Shown here: positions 33,506 through 46,350 of the stretch, one piece after another
Position numbering within the stretch: the stretch's first letter is position 1
Layout: every line of letters starts with the position of its first letter
Source of the DNA: Dermatemys mawii
Lineage: Eukaryota; Chordata; Testudines; Dermatemydidae
Length of the DNA: 64,000 nt
NCBI GenBank assembly: GCA_007922305.1
Contig: ML677335.1
Coordinates: 23,402,867-23,466,866, forward strand
Direction of reading: 5' to 3'
Position numbers and translations under genes: made by a program
Notes under the pieces: generated by a model
Database searches by the model: none
What the model was told of the DNA's origin: nothing
The model's input: only the letters and a program-made list of their open reading frames with translations

Positions 33506-36435
33506 AGTTACACCAGTCTTATTTCTGAATGCTTGGGTCTGGCAGTAGTGTGTATGTCCACAGATAAGGAGGGAAGCTCTTCATAGAAATACTGGGTCTC
33601 TGAGGAGGTAATAGGTATCAAACAGCCTGTCTTTCTCCAGCTCCTGGACCCATCCGTCCAGGGCATAAACGAAGCTAAAAAGGAGGTTCTCTCATCCTAG
33701 TTAATCTGTTCCCATGGGAGGTGGCACTTTTCCTGAAACAAGTTCTGTGCCCTCTTCTGCCACAGAGCAACGCTGAGTCTTCTGTGGGCATTCCTTTAAT
33801 ACTGGTTAATATTGTATATTTTATGTCAATAAATATTTATCTCCACAACACTTTATGAGAAAAAATCTGAAGACGTCTCTTAACCTGCTGCACTGCTTTG
33901 TTCAACAATCTCTTTGGGTACTTCACAAAATGCTGATGTGCTCTAGATGTATTTTTACATAAATCACAGTAGTTACACTATTGCTGTGACAAAGCAGTGC
34001 TTCCTACACACATTTCTTGCCACGTTCCTGTAGTATTGGGAAGACAGTGCCTCAGTGAAGATAAGAGGCAGCATCCCACTGTGACAATACCTGTTCCCTG
34101 GGGGAAGACCCTCTGAGGGTAATACTGTATCCCTGTAGGGGTGTACAGGTTGTGGTGAGATAAACATCCCTCTCACACACACTACGCATACACATACACT
34201 CCCATATACCTACACTTCCATGCTAAAGGCCAGATTTTCAGATACTCAGCTCCCATTGTGACCCGTTGAGAGCAGAACACTTAGGAAAATCCGATCAAGT
34301 AATTTGGTACCTAATTGGGAGCTGAGCTCTTTTGAAAATGTGAGAGGACTGGAGTGAGGGTCAGAGCACTTTTTCCAAGGTCTCCTGTCTGGCAGCATAA
34401 AGAGGCGGGTGACTATTGTGAGAACCCACATGCAATTTTGTTGCACGCTTGAGACCAAAAATAACTCTATTGATTTTGTTTGTAGTTTTTAAAAGAGGTT
34501 ATATTCCTTTGTAGCACCAAACCCAGCATCGCAGCCTTCATGTTAACTCTTATCCCAGACTAGCCTCAGTCCATCAGTAACCCTCCTCTCAACTCACTTT
34601 TTTTAGCCAATCAACCATAAAATAACGACTCTGAGGTAAAATGAAAGGGAGATTTCCTCCATGATGCATTGGGGAGAGTCTAGAATGCACACACGCTCTC
34701 ATTTCTGGTGTGGTTTCTTTGAAATGTCCCAGCATTAATGTTTGATGCATTTCCTTGGGGCAAACATTAAGAAGAAATGGCCACCCAAAAAAAAAAAGTT
34801 TTGGAAAAAAAATAGCTGAAATAAAATCATTTTTTATGGCTTCCCGGAGCTCCTTGGAAGAGGATGGGGATGGCAGTAGGTCAGGAACAGAAGGCCTGAT
34901 AGCCCTGTGATTGTCTGCCTCCTTGCATCTTTCCCTTTCAGGTCGTAAATATAAAACCACTGTTTGGAAAACAAAAAGGTCATTAAGCTGTCAGCGGGCT
35001 CCTTCTTAGAAGGCTGTAAATGTTTCTTTTAGCAGCGCCTCTCACTCCTGTCTCAGCTGAGGGCTTAGGTACCCTCTGTCTCCTGAAGAAGCGGTGAGGT
35101 GCTTGGTTTGAGCCTGTTGTAAGTGAGGGAGGAGGACTCCGATCCCATTCACATGATTCCTGAGTTCACACTTCCAGCCCCCATTTCTCTGAGGAGACAG
35201 TGGACTGTTATTTCCCCTCTCCCATCTCCAGGTCTGAATTCTAAGGACTGCTTCTGTTGTTTCCCCCAGCTTATTTCCTCAGAGCACAAGTATGACTGTC
35301 CTCTCTTTGTGCTTGTCCTCTGGGGCTTGCGCCTTCACTGGGTACACAATATCTTCAGGCACTGAGACCGCACCCTCCAAATGCTGACACCACCAGGAAG
35401 TGAAGACTTGCCCTCCTCGCAGGGTGAGACTTGAAAGTGAAACTCTCTCCTCTGCCTACAGGCTGGGTGTCAGTGGCTGAATGGGTCTCTCCTCAGCGCT
35501 GCATCCTTGTTGCCCAGAGGAGTTGCCGCTGAGCGATGCAAGGCACTCACTATGCTTGTGCCAAGCCAGATCCAGACAGAGCGCTGAGCTCTGCTGAGTT
35601 GTCTCATTTTGGGATAAGTGTTCTCTCAGGATGGCACGGTACGCACTCCTGTTTGTTTATGCTAAAGGAACAAGCATAGTGGGCCCTGCACATAAGGGCT
35701 GCACGTGTACCTTATGCATCCATAGAGCATGCAGCTTTAAAGCGTCTTCCATCCACAGCTGCCTTTTCTCAGGGCTGCTTTCGAGTTTTCTGTGGTTGCT
35801 GTCTCCTCGGACTGCACAGTGACAGCTTTCTTAATGAAGTTTTGAATGCCTGTGTTAGGTTATGGATGATAAAATCTGAAATTAGATTAGCTTTTCCTAA
35901 TGACAGTGAGTTGGGAAGAATGTATGTGCGTGGGGGAAGATAGGGGAGCAGAGGTAGGAAAGGGAGAGGAGAGGAAGATGGAATGTTAGTGGGAACCGGG
36001 TTTCGGAGCCTGTTTGCATTTACGGCCTTGCAGGTAATTATGACAGACAGCCTTCACTTGCTTTCATGTGTTTGTAGGAGGGAGGGGGGCAAAGCAAGGG
36101 CACAGAAGCCTGCCACTGTACCACCTCATTAAGTTAATTATAGATAACTTGACTTTGCTGCTTATTACTTGCTGAGGCGGGAATTAGGGACAATTCAAAT
36201 AAATAAGTGACATGATAAAATGAATGAGAAGGAAGAGCTTGTGACAGAGGGTACTGTAGGAGTGAGAGAGTGTGTGTGGCTAATAACAAAGTCTCACCTA
36301 CTAATGTGTGGGAATGCCAAGATGTGGTACCGCCTTAGGATCTCCCAGTGCCCCCCTACTGATGAAAGTTGCTAGCCTCAAGGAAGTTGTGAAGCAAAAG
36401 GGCAGGGTTGTCAGGTGGAATTCATGTCTTAAGGG
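33506..36435. other. unassigned DNA with one palindromic repeat
   Basis: Contains the palindromic fragment at 34227-34340 (separate entry). 36120-36240 is AT-rich, non-repetitive and looks like possible conserved non-coding DNA. No gene is recognised. Confidence 0.45.
34227..34340. repeat. palindromic MITE-like ancient repeat
   Basis: The arm ggccagattttcagatactc with 'agctcccattg' is answered by 'aattgggagctgagct' and 'tttgaaaatgtg', an imperfect inverted repeat about 110 bp long. Similar 'attttcaaaggc' arms occur at 38727 and 57246. Confidence 0.6.
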
Positions 36436-36439
36436 AGAG

Positions 36440-36740
36440 GCGTAGGCATGGGAACTAGAGGTGCAGGGGGTGTTGCAGCATCCTCGGGTTTTATGTGAGG
36501 CTCTGCTCCTGGCCCCACATGTGGGGTCCTGGCTGCCGGCCCTGTGCCTGGCCCCACACACGTTCTCTCGGCCCTGTGACCGGGGCTCTGCTGCTGACCT
36601 CGTGCCCACCCCATTTTTCGTCCCCCCGGAGACACGACCCTGCTCCCAGCCTCAGCTCGGGATTGGGGGGCACAGATGGGGTAAGGGGGCTGGCTTTCAG
36701 CACCCCCACTATTACAAATGTCTCAGTGCCACTGGGGAGA
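36440..36740. mobile_element. GC-rich non-autonomous repeat ('gcagcaccccc' family)
   Basis: The left part 'ggcatgggaactagaggtg' plus 'gggggtgttgcagcatc' and the right part 'cagcacccccactattac' are inverted relative to each other and bracket a ~220-bp GC-rich core with repeated 'ctggccccac' words. I recognise the arrangement from turtle DNA. Boundaries are approximate. Confidence 0.55.
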
Positions 36741-36986
36741 AATGACCACATAGGCATAGTTTGTCTTCTATATTTGGAGGAGGAGGAGCAGCTCAACCAG
36801 GCCAACAGGGTCATGCATGGGAGTGGGGGCAAATTCCAGGCCTGCCTGAGGCTTTCAGTTTGGGGCCACAATGCCCCCATGCCTCACCCAGGGGTGACCA
36901 ACTTTAGTCTTGCAGGTGAATCTGAACTAAGAGGTGAAAAGCATCCGTAATTAACAGGTGTGATATGATGGATGGACTCAAATTAT

Positions 36987-37109
36987 GGACCAGATTCTGC
37001 CCTCGTTACCCATACTGAGTGGCACCTTGCTCTACAGATAACTCCACTGAGACCACTGATGGAGTAAGATGCTACCCAGCATTAGTCAGAGTGGCAGAAT
37101 CTGGCCCTA
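36987..37109. mobile_element. short MITE with 'agattctgcc' terminal inverted repeats
   Basis: ggaccagattctgcc at the left and ggcagaatctggccc at the right form a ~15-bp inverted repeat around 90 bp of unique sequence. It is an old amniote-type element. Confidence 0.6.
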
Positions 37110-38480
37110 GATTTGGACCAGACTTCACAGTTGCATTGTGCTCATGAGATTTTTTGACCCCCAAATGGCAGAAATCTCCTTGAGAACAGTTGGTCTCACA
37201 AGTTGTTTCCATTCTGAATGGAGAAAATCTCATGATGTCAGCTGTTCTTACAAGATTTCCACCATCTTCTGCCAAACTGAACCAAAGTGGGCAGGGCCTA
37301 GGTCAGATGACCCCCAGGCACAGGTATTTTAAAGACCCCGCCAGAGCTGCAGCCTGCCCTGCAAGTTAGTCTGTGCAACTTGCACCAGAAGCCTTGCAGG
37401 GCTCAGGCTATGGAGCTGGGCTCAAGGACATCCCCCCTCCCCGCCCGGCTATGTCTAAACAATAGACCCACAGCATGGGAAATTAAGGAGGGACATTGCA
37501 AAGGACTTGATTAAAGCAGCATTTTCTTGGTAGCTCGTGTTCAGGTGTGCTGCCTCAGCAAACTCCCCCTCCCACAAAGGGACAGTCATTTTCTTTTCTT
37601 AATACTGTGTCTCTGGCGGTTCTGAGAATACAGCACTGACACCTGTCCTCCCTCCTCTCTTAGCTAGGCATCTCAAGCTTGTATGGTTGCTTCCCTTAAC
37701 TCAGTCAAAACAAATCATTAGGCTTTACTTTCACTGCATCTGCTTATGAGGCTGCTTCCAGCTCCCATTCCCACCAGACTCGCAAGCCTAACTCTGGTCT
37801 CAAACTAGCAGTTTTCATGTTCACCGGAGTCCTAGTGAGTTAACACGTTCACCTGTTGCTATTCCAGCATGCTGCTTTTGGCAGAAAAGTTTGTTTTCAT
37901 TAATAGACAGACATGGCTCTGCTGTAGATTGATGTCCTTGAACCTTGAAGGACATGCCATGAAGCTGGAGGAGAGAGGAGCAGTTGAGATGAGAAGTGGG
38001 ACCAAGCAACAGAAAAGCATGTGTTGGGGGAAAGAGGAACAGAACAAACAGAAGGGAGGGAGAGAGTAAATGGAATATAAATACAGTAATTTCTTCATTC
38101 TTTTTTCTAAAAACACGTATTGATCTCTAAAAATATGTAAATACTTTCCTAATGTACTTTCCCATGTAAGCAGTTGCTCTTGCAATTGTGAATGAGAGGG
38201 GAGATGGTCCGCACAGTTGGGAATAGGAGCAAAGCTGTTCGGCAGACAGTCTGTCTATTAAGATAGGTACTTTAGGCTACAAATAAGAACTCCATCCATG
38301 CAATGGTTTTTGTCACTTTTGCCACTGATTTTCTTCCATGGTTGCAAATTCCTCAGTGATTGGTTACACGTCACATACTGAAAAACAAAACTCCTCTCAC
38401 GCCAGTGACTGTACTTATCAGCAACTATAAAGCCATGTTTAAAATAAGAGAAGGAAAGGAGTGAGAAATTAGAGATGTAA
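37110..38480. other. unassigned DNA
   Basis: No recognised features, apart from T-rich and A-rich short tracts. Confidence 0.45.
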
Positions 38481-38486
38481 AAAACT

Positions 38487-38600
38487 ATTAGATCATCTAG
38501 GCCCTGCTCTAGGATTATTTCTATTGCTTTGTCCAGTTTTGTTTTAAATGTCCCATGGGCTTCCACCACTTCCCTTGGAGACTGTTTCATTGTGCATTGA
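38487..38600 (-). mobile_element. old CR1/L3-type LINE fragment
   Basis: 'tagatcatctaggccctg' followed by 'tgttttaaatgtcccatggg' and 'ccacttcccttggagactg' matches, with divergence, the minus strand of CR1-type 3' regions such as 59171-59884. It is short and 5'-truncated. Confidence 0.55.
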
Positions 38601-38726
38601 AAGAGACGTGAGTCCTGATAAATTTAAAAGCTTTACACAATAGAATTAAAAGAAACAGCATGTGTCACTACTATTGCATTGTTTTTTGTAGTCAGCTTTG
38701 CTTTTCACTTTTTTCAAACCTGTTTA

Positions 38727-38832
38727 GCTGGGATTTTCAAAGGCAGCTGAGGAAGTTAGACGTCCTGTTCCCATCGAAATTCAGTGGAAACTGGGCACTC
38801 AACTCCCATAGGCTCCTTTGAAACCCCCAGCC
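38727..38832. repeat. palindromic MITE
   Basis: gctgggattttcaaaggc at the left and cctttgaaacccccagc at the right pair as inverted repeats. The pairing continues inward for about 35 bases (gaggaagttag / caactcccata). Total length is about 106 bp. Confidence 0.7.
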
Positions 38833-40214
38833 TTACATTTTTATCATCAACATCAGACATCCATTACATCAGACACTCTCTCAAGCTGTGATTGACGCTT
38901 TATTAGTGGCTTCCATGTTGTCATGTAAGGCTCTGGAAGTCCATGAGGGAGTGAGGAAAAGGAAAACTGCCTTGTCTGGCATTGCAAATTGTACTAAAGG
39001 ACAGGCATCAACAGCAGATAAAAGATGCTGTTACTTGCCTGAAGTCATGCTCCCTGCTGAGTCCAATGAACTCCAAACTGAATGAGGCTTCCTATAGATA
39101 GGAAGGTGGTTTTATTTAACTAGGAGCTTAGTCGTGGGGAGGCCTCTATCTTTAATCCACTGATCTGGGCTTTTAATTGAAGTGCAGTATCGATGCTAAG
39201 TTATCAGGAAGGCTGGCGGCCATTGTAGTTGCGTCCTTCCTGACCACCAAGGGACGCATATTAGAAGTGAAAATGAAACCAGCCTTTGCAAAGGTGTCAA
39301 GTTTCTGGGTGAAGTCATACAGAATTATCTCCAGGCTGTGAAACCCAAAGGTAGCAGCCCGTCTGCATTCCTGCTATTGGGCGACAGGCCTGGAGTACAT
39401 GGTGTCTATCTGTATTCTACCTTTCAGTTGTCATAAACAAGCCTCTGAATTAAGCTGAGCAGTATGGGAAAGGTGCTTCCCATCTTGCTGTCTGTTCTTC
39501 TGTGACCTCGCAGCATTTCAAAGAAGATAGAAAGTGTGTGTGTACGAGAAGAGGGGGTGTCCCTGTTCCCTCTTTCAGGGCCCCCAGGTGGTGCTCCACC
39601 ATCACACTCTTGGGTAGTCCTTGAGAGACTCCTGAGGGCAGCACTGCTGAGTAGAGAGTGGCTGTGTGAAGAATTCCCACCCTAAATTGTTTCTTGGTAG
39701 TCAGTTTATCTCACCGTCTGGTCCTGGTCACAAATATTGTTGGGGGCTCTGTGAATTCATCCCCTTTTGAAGTGACTTTGGATCCCTGGCCTTCTAGACA
39801 TTGTACTTGCCTCAGTGTGGGTTGGGGCGGGGGAGCACTGGGATTTTGCACTGGTCAGGGGATGAGTGAGTGGCATACGTGTTGAGAGTGATGAAGGATT
39901 CTTAACTGTTTACTGCTGAAATAGAGCCATTCCAAACAGCCTGCCAGAATCCAACACCTTCTGCTCTTTTTTGTAATTGAAATAGTCTATTTGCCCTCCT
40001 GCTGTGTGTGTTCAAATGTCTTCAGGAGACAGTCTGCCTGCTTGTCTAGCCAAATGTAGTTGTGGTGTCAAGCCCATGTAATTTCGTCAGTGCTGTTTTA
40101 CCTCCTGGTGCAACTGCTGAGTTTGGCTTGTCAGATTTGTCTGAAAAAGAAAATGTGATTTAAGAGCACGAAAGGGTTATTGGGTCTGGGGAAGGGCAAA
40201 GGGGGAGAAGTGCA
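38833..40214. other. unassigned DNA
   Basis: No gene or repeat family recognised. Short chance frames only. Confidence 0.45.
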
Positions 40215-40510
40215 TAAACCAGTGGAAAGAGCATTATACTGGATGCCATAAGGCCTGGATCTGCTAACGTAGCATGATTAAAAAAGATTCAGAAAGGGAT
40301 TGGATGCTGATCCAGTACAGCAATAGCTATGTCCTTGTGTTTCCTGCTCTGCCCTTGACCTGCTGTGTGACCTTCAGCAAATTACTTCATCTCCCTGGGC
40401 CATACTTCTCTTTCCCACCCGTGGTCTATCTTGTCTGCTTAGTTTGAAATATTTTGGGGGCAGAGGCCTGTGACAGTGCCTGACACAATGGAGCTCTAGT
40501 CTGGGAAGGG
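40215..40510 (+). repeat. MIR-like tRNA-derived SINE, interrupted
   Basis: The head 'agtggaaagagcattatac' and 'aaggcctggat' resembles a tRNA-type start. The middle 'cctgctgtgtgaccttcag' with 'aaattacttcatctccctgg' is the conserved core of MIR-type SINEs. The tail 'gacagtgcctgacacaatgg' is shared with the families at 47197 and 57548. A ~60-bp foreign piece at about 40260-40320 seems to split head from core. Confidence 0.6.
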
Positions 40511-41355
40511 ACCTTTAAGTGTTACTTTGATATTACTAGTAGAGAGGGAGTTGTACCTCTGTGCAGCTAAAGGCTCTTTTGGGGAGCTTTTTTGGTGGGG
40601 AGAGTTCCCAGGCACAGCCCAACCACCATTAAATCCTGAGTTCAAAATCTGGTGGAAAGCAAACTTGCTATGTTGTTTTTTTGTTTTTTTTTTTAAAAAA
40701 AACAACTTACATTGCCCCTGGGTATGTTCCCTCCCTTCCTAATCTTTGCTCCTGCTTCTATAACTGTGTCCCTAGATTCTCTCCTGTCTCTGTCTCCCTC
40801 TCTGCCCTCCCCCCACGACTAATTCATAATTTTAAGTGTTTCTGTTCTGTTTCCTTCCAAAACATCTCTCCTCTTTTTGTGTTTTTTTTCCACCTCCCCT
40901 CCCGATTTTTTTCTCTGTTCTCTCCTTCTCCTCTCAGTTCTAATCTCTTCCCTTCACTTTCTCTCTCCTGGTCCTCTTGAGGCAGAGCCCAGGTCCTACT
41001 TGCCCTCCAAACTGGAGTGTTTCAGAGCATGGATGGGAGAGAGACACTCTAGTACTAGCAATATGTCGGCCCTGCTTGTAGTGACTCAAGCAAATACATT
41101 GTCATCTCCTTCTTTGTAGCACCTGTTGTACCTGTGGGATGCCAAAGTGCTTTACAGAGCAATGAGTTAGATCCGGGGAGTTAGTACACTAATCATGAGC
41201 CAATGCTGCAGCCATATGCACTTGACAATAGTTTCTGTGTACAGCCTTGAACTCTAGAAGCTGATTCATTTAAGAGAAGGAATGTTGAGTGGGACACTGC
41301 GGTTGTCGCTCTGCACCTCTCAGTAACCTCTGAGAACTCAGCTGAAGGGCCCTTG
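40511..41355. other. unassigned DNA with pyrimidine-rich tract
   Basis: A T/A homopolymer junction lies at 40674-40702 and a C/T-rich tract at 40770-40980. No coding signal. Confidence 0.45.
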
Positions 41356-41620
41356 AACATAAGAGAGGCCGTACTGGGTCAGACCAAAAGTCCATCTAGC
41401 CTAGTATCCTGTCTACTGACAGTGGTCAATGCCACATGCCCCGGAGTGAGTGAACCTAACAGGTAATGATCAAGTGATCTCTCTCCTGCCATCCATCACC
41501 TCCCTCTGACAAACAGAGGCTAGGGACACCATTCCTTACCCAGTCTGGCTAATAGCCATTAATGGACTTAACCTCCATGAATTTATCCAATTCTCTTTTA
41601 AATGTTGGTTTAATCTGTCA
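41356..41620 (-). mobile_element. CR1 LINE 3' fragment
   Basis: 'aacataagagaggccgtac' with 'gggtcagaccaaaagtccat' and 'ctagcctagtatcctgtct' is the minus-strand reading of a reptilian CR1 3' end. It continues through 'gctaatagccattaatgg' to about 41620. The ORF2 part is missing, the usual 5' truncation. Confidence 0.75.
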
Positions 41621-44600
41621 TCCAGAGGATGGTGTGCAACTTGGTCACCATATTCCCAGGGGTGTCAGCTGTAGTGTTCAGAGGAGCCTCAGTCCTGAGT
41701 GGTATGGGATTGACCTCCCTTGTATTGTAGCTCCTGAGAGTTTGCTTGCAATAGTGATGCACTGAGCATTGTATACAGAAACTCCAACTAGCCACTGCCA
41801 GCATACATATGTACGGCATTAACAAATGAACAGCAGGACACCAGATGTTCTGCAAGCCGGGAGCATGTCTATCAGTTTGACACCTGTTTGGTCCAGCAAA
41901 GCTTTGGCTGTAAGATCAGGGAGCTGTCTTTAATCCTCACTGTTAAAAAATGCAAACCACTAATCCTGGGTCTTTTCACAAAATGAGTGGGAACCTCCTC
42001 TCCCTGCTTAGAAAGCACAGATGCTAACAGCAAACGTGAGCACTGTAACTTGCTCTAAACACCTTCTAAAGCAGCTTCGCTCCCTGATGATCTGCAAGAA
42101 AATCCTACTCTTATGTTAGCTGCTGACTTGCTTCTGATCTTACCTTGTACCTAAATGAAGCAGAGTTCACTGAAAGTTCTTCCTCTTTCTCACACACCTT
42201 TGGCCAAACTGCTGCTCTTTTAGACAGCAGCTCCACATATGGGAGGCTTAGTTTTCCTCTCAGTTACATCTCTGTGAATTAGGCATAGCTTTTCTGAAGT
42301 CAGTGAGGTTACCCTTGTGTAAAATGAGTGTTAAATGAGATTTCCCTGTAGGATAAGTATCCCTAAACAGAGAAAAAGGGTTAGAACATCGACTGTAGCT
42401 GAAATATGTTCAGCACAGTTGGGTTGGGGGGTGGGAGAAGTGTTCTTGCGGTTCTTAGAATAATTTGAAGCAGCCTTGGGGTTGCTCTACATTACATATA
42501 GCTGCAGGCAGCTTCCTGGAGATCTGCTCAGTATCAGAGGGTTCTAGGGTGTGCAAGTACCTGTCCACATACCCCTTCTTCCAGGATCACCCTTTTTGCC
42601 TGGGGCTAGGAAGTGGGATGATGCAGAATTACCGAAGCTTCTTTCTCACTCAAAGAGAATCCACAGGGAGCCAATTAAGCCTGCTTTCTGACTGCTTTGC
42701 TCCACTGGAGTGGACTCAGGCCCATAATCTCTGCAGCATCCAGAGATTTCTGATCATGTGTCTATAGTTACATTAAATGGGCATTGAGATTAAGAAAGAA
42801 AACACCCACAGCCCCCATACCTTCTGGCAGGATCCTTTCAATCCTCCACAGAAGGAAGCAGGGGCAGTGAAAGGTGATTTGAACATCAGGGCAACATGTG
42901 GCGTTCCCAAATGTCAGCTTTATTGGGGATGACATATGTGCTTGGTGTAGGAGAGAGCTCCAGGAAGCTCAGAGACTCAGCGGTGCTGTCTACTGGGGGA
43001 GACTGATTTCCCCCACCCTCCTCTGCTTGCTTTTGAGCTCTGAACCTTGTGTGCTTCACCTCAGAAGCTGTTGGGAGAGTGGAAGAACATAAATGGGCAG
43101 GGGCTGCTGTGTTGCTCCTCAGGGATTAGTCTATGGCTGTGGGGCTTGCTAAACCAGAGTGGACTGTTCCCTGCCCCCACTTCTGTCTCCAGAGGCTGTA
43201 GCAGAGCGTTCCTGGTTATCAGGGACACCTCCCATACTCCCTTCATCTCAGTACCATGCTCTAGCAGGGCTGTCACAGCTGCTGCCAATGCAGTGTGTCA
43301 TTAGTCCCCGTGCTGTCTCTGCTTGGCCATAGCAAAGCTGTTGCAATTGTTTGAAATACACTGTGCACCTTCCGTTATTCCATGGGGTCAGTCTGGCTGC
43401 CGGAGATATACCACGAACCCTTCATCTCATTCTCCTGTGGGCTGTAATCGTGATAAGTTATTTTAGACTTGGATCTATTGTCACTGACTGGCTTGGCAAT
43501 ACAGATGCTGCAAAAAGAGATGTCACTGCTACACAGCTCTCTCTGTCCTGGTGTGTGTATGTAAATGTTTATGCCAGGGGTGTGTGTATTTATAGTACAG
43601 TGGACTTGCCTCTTTAACTAGGCAAAGAGAGGGACTTAACGCTCGGTGGGTGGGGTCCTGCAGAGAGAAGAGACCTGATCTAATCCTGGGATGTTTAGGA
43701 ATTGCTGCATCTGATGAGATGGATTGAACGAAACCCTGTCAACAGCGAGAGCCCCATACATATAGTGCTCTTCAGAATCAAAAGGGCACGGGTGGGAGTT
43801 TAGGGAAGAAGGGATAAGAGACAAGAAACCTATTTAGTTTTTCATTATATTTGAGACATGGCACCAGGTATCCTGAGAATCCACCGCTGTTGGCTTGCAG
43901 CATAACAACGGCCAGATGTTTCCCAGATGTTTTTCACTTCCTGTCTGGCTCCTCTGCATTCAGCTTTTTTTGTGTGTGTATTTGTTTTGGACTACAAACA
44001 AATTCAGAAAAGGCTTTTATAACCTTGTTCCCATGCAAGGGACAAGTTCAGGATATATATCGAAATCTATTCACTATTGTCTTGGGGCATTTCACCTCTC
44101 CCCCATCCCTCAACACCCTACACACTTCTTTTGTTAAAGGTTTTTTCCCATCTGACATCTTTTCTCAGTCAGCCACTGGGCATTTTCAGTTATCTCGTCC
44201 AGCCATCAGAGAAATGGTGGGAATGTCTTGAGGTGGTTGGGAATGAAGCATGTTTGAACACTTAAGTAACCTGATTCTGGCTGTCATGTAGGAACTATGA
44301 GCTATTAAACATACATGTATAATACTTCAGGATGAGATTCTTCTTCCCTGTGTGTAAGAAAAGTGCCATCAACCTGCATTAGGAGTATATTTTGGTGTTC
44401 TTGATATACAGCGTATTTTGTGCATGTACATGTGCAATTATGAATGAGTATATACAGTCCTGAGCACAACCCCTTTTACTTGAAATGCTTCAGTGACATC
44501 AAAGACAGGTAGATAAGTAGGATAATGTATTGTGCTTCCAATCTTTACCATACGCAATACATTTAGAGAGAGCACTGAGAGAAAGAGAAATAAGACAGCC

Positions 44601-44815
44601 CTGGAGAGAGAGAGAGTGAGTGAGAAGAATAACACTTTAGACCATTTTAAATAGGATTTGTAGCCCAAATATTTGATTTATTCATTTATATGAATAAATA
44701 GGCAGCTGAATGAGATACCAAATAGGTAAGGAAAAGAGAAATGGAAGTATTAAAGGGGGCACCGTCAACTTGAAAAAAAATCTTATTTCTATCTGAAAAT
44801 ATTATACCTACAATC
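41621..44815. other. unassigned non-coding DNA
   Basis: No recognised gene. A GA-rich simple repeat lies near 44605-44625. Frames up to 126 codons show no known domain. Confidence 0.45.
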
Positions 44816-44894
44816 ATTACAAGTAGTCCCTAAAGTTACTATAAATATTGGCTAGTTGCTTTCAGTTATAGTAATCTTAGGGACTACTTATAAT
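44816..44894. repeat. 79-bp perfect-spacing hairpin
   Basis: Arms of 29 bases (44816-44844 and 44866-44894) are inverted copies with three mismatches around a 21-base loop. They contain aagtagtccctaa and its complement ttagggactactt. It could be a solo MITE or a structured element. No family is recognised. Confidence 0.7.
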
Positions 44895-45435
44895 AATTTC
44901 TAGTCAATTTCACGGTTCCTCTCTATACCCAGCTAATTAGTCATTTTTTTTCCATGCTGAAAACACCCTTGTAAAGATCAGCAAAAAAAGGGAAAAGTCT
45001 TTCAACAAGTTTTTTAAAAAACACATTTTAGGACATGTTGCTTAAAAAATACTCTGGATGAAACTGGGAAAAACAAAATTGACAGTGTCCCTTCAATAAA
45101 TGATTGTCAGCTGGTTTTTGTGCCCAAATTAGCCCTTTCTACTTTATGGAGTTAGTCTTAGTCTCTATTTCTCTCTTCTGTCCCCTCCTTCTCCCTCCCT
45201 TAATTGCCTGTTAAATAATTTAAATATTTAGGACTAAAGGGCTTCAATTATCCATTAATTTACATTAGTAATTTATATATCAAGCTGAATGGACACACTG
45301 TTAGTATAATGGGCCCCAGTGGACTGGCAGAATCCACACTGCAATGCATTTTCCTGGAATATGATCCGTTTCTTTACACCTCCAGGCCTTTATTTTAAAC
45401 ACATGTGGGCACATGTATTTGACTGCATGCATGCC

Positions 45436-45600
45436 CACGGACACACACACACAACTGTGTGCATCTGCGCACACAGAGACGTGTGTATGCACATACACGG
45501 AGATGTGAACACCCGCTCTTTGGTGGCTCCTCCTGCCCACCCTCCATCTACAGAATTTTGCATTTGTGCACGCGCGCGCACACACACACACACACACAGC
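45436..45600. repeat. CA-rich microsatellite cluster
   Basis: acacacacacac near 45442-45453, dispersed 'cacacag' and 'gcacatacac' words, and a cgcgcgca plus (ca)n run at 45570-45598. The 101-codon plus and 98-codon minus frames crossing it are artefacts of the dinucleotide repeat. Confidence 0.75.
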
Positions 45601-46194
45601 TCACTTGCACCTATTCACTTTTAACATGCCCACATATCCACTTGTTTTAGAACACAGAATCTTCTTCCCTGTGTCTTTTGAGCAATTCCAGCCCATCTTT
45701 TCCTGAGAGCTGGTGCTTTCCTGACCTGTGTAATTTGTGCAGATTTGCCTCAGTGTCCTGTTAATCAGCGACTCGCAGGCCTGAGATCACTCTCTTGGCA
45801 GTAGGATAGCAAAGAAGAGAATATTTATTGTCTATTTAATATTAAAAGGGACCTAAATCATAGTGAGGGAGGGTGTTTTTCATCCTACAGTGGCCCACTG
45901 TGCTTCTGACAGGGCCCTGAGGATTCCATACACCCCCTTCTTTTTCCCTCCACCCTGGCAGTACACACATCATGGCCACCCAGCTTTTGGCTAAGGAGGG
46001 TTACACCAGGCAGCACATCAGAGCCCGTTTGTGCCATTCCTTTATCAGCCCAGGGGGTTGCAGTTGTGCAGTGTAAGGGATTTGGTCCTCCACCCTCATT
46101 AAGGCTGAGCATGCTGTCACCAGGATGCTTCCAGCCTCTGATTTTTTTGGTCGAAACGTCAAGAAGAGACTGCTCATTTGAGTGCCTGGCTTGA

Positions 46195-46350
46195 GATACC
46201 TCAGTTCTCAGAGGTGCTGAGCATGCCCACCTCCAGCTGAAGTTAGTCAGAGCTGCGAGTTCCCAACCTCTCTGAGAATCAGGCTCAAGACCTGTCAGGT
46301 TGGGCCCCCAAAACCTGTGATGTCCAGAATCACTAGGCACTTCGGAAAAT
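46195..46350. repeat. ancient 'gaaaat-ggcc' type repeat
   Basis: 'ttctcagaggtgctgagca' and the later 'tgagaatcaggctcaag' with 'aaaatgttggcctta' are phrases of the same old repeat group as 34227 and 38727. It is diverged and lacks clear ends. Confidence 0.45.

Noticed and set aside
36495..36950. 151-codon plus frame
   Set aside because: It overlaps the GC-rich 'gcagcaccccc' repeat. The sequence has no recognisable domain.
45436..45600. Regular spacing suggesting an array
   Set aside because: It is a CA dinucleotide repeat. There are no repeat-spacer units as in CRISPR.
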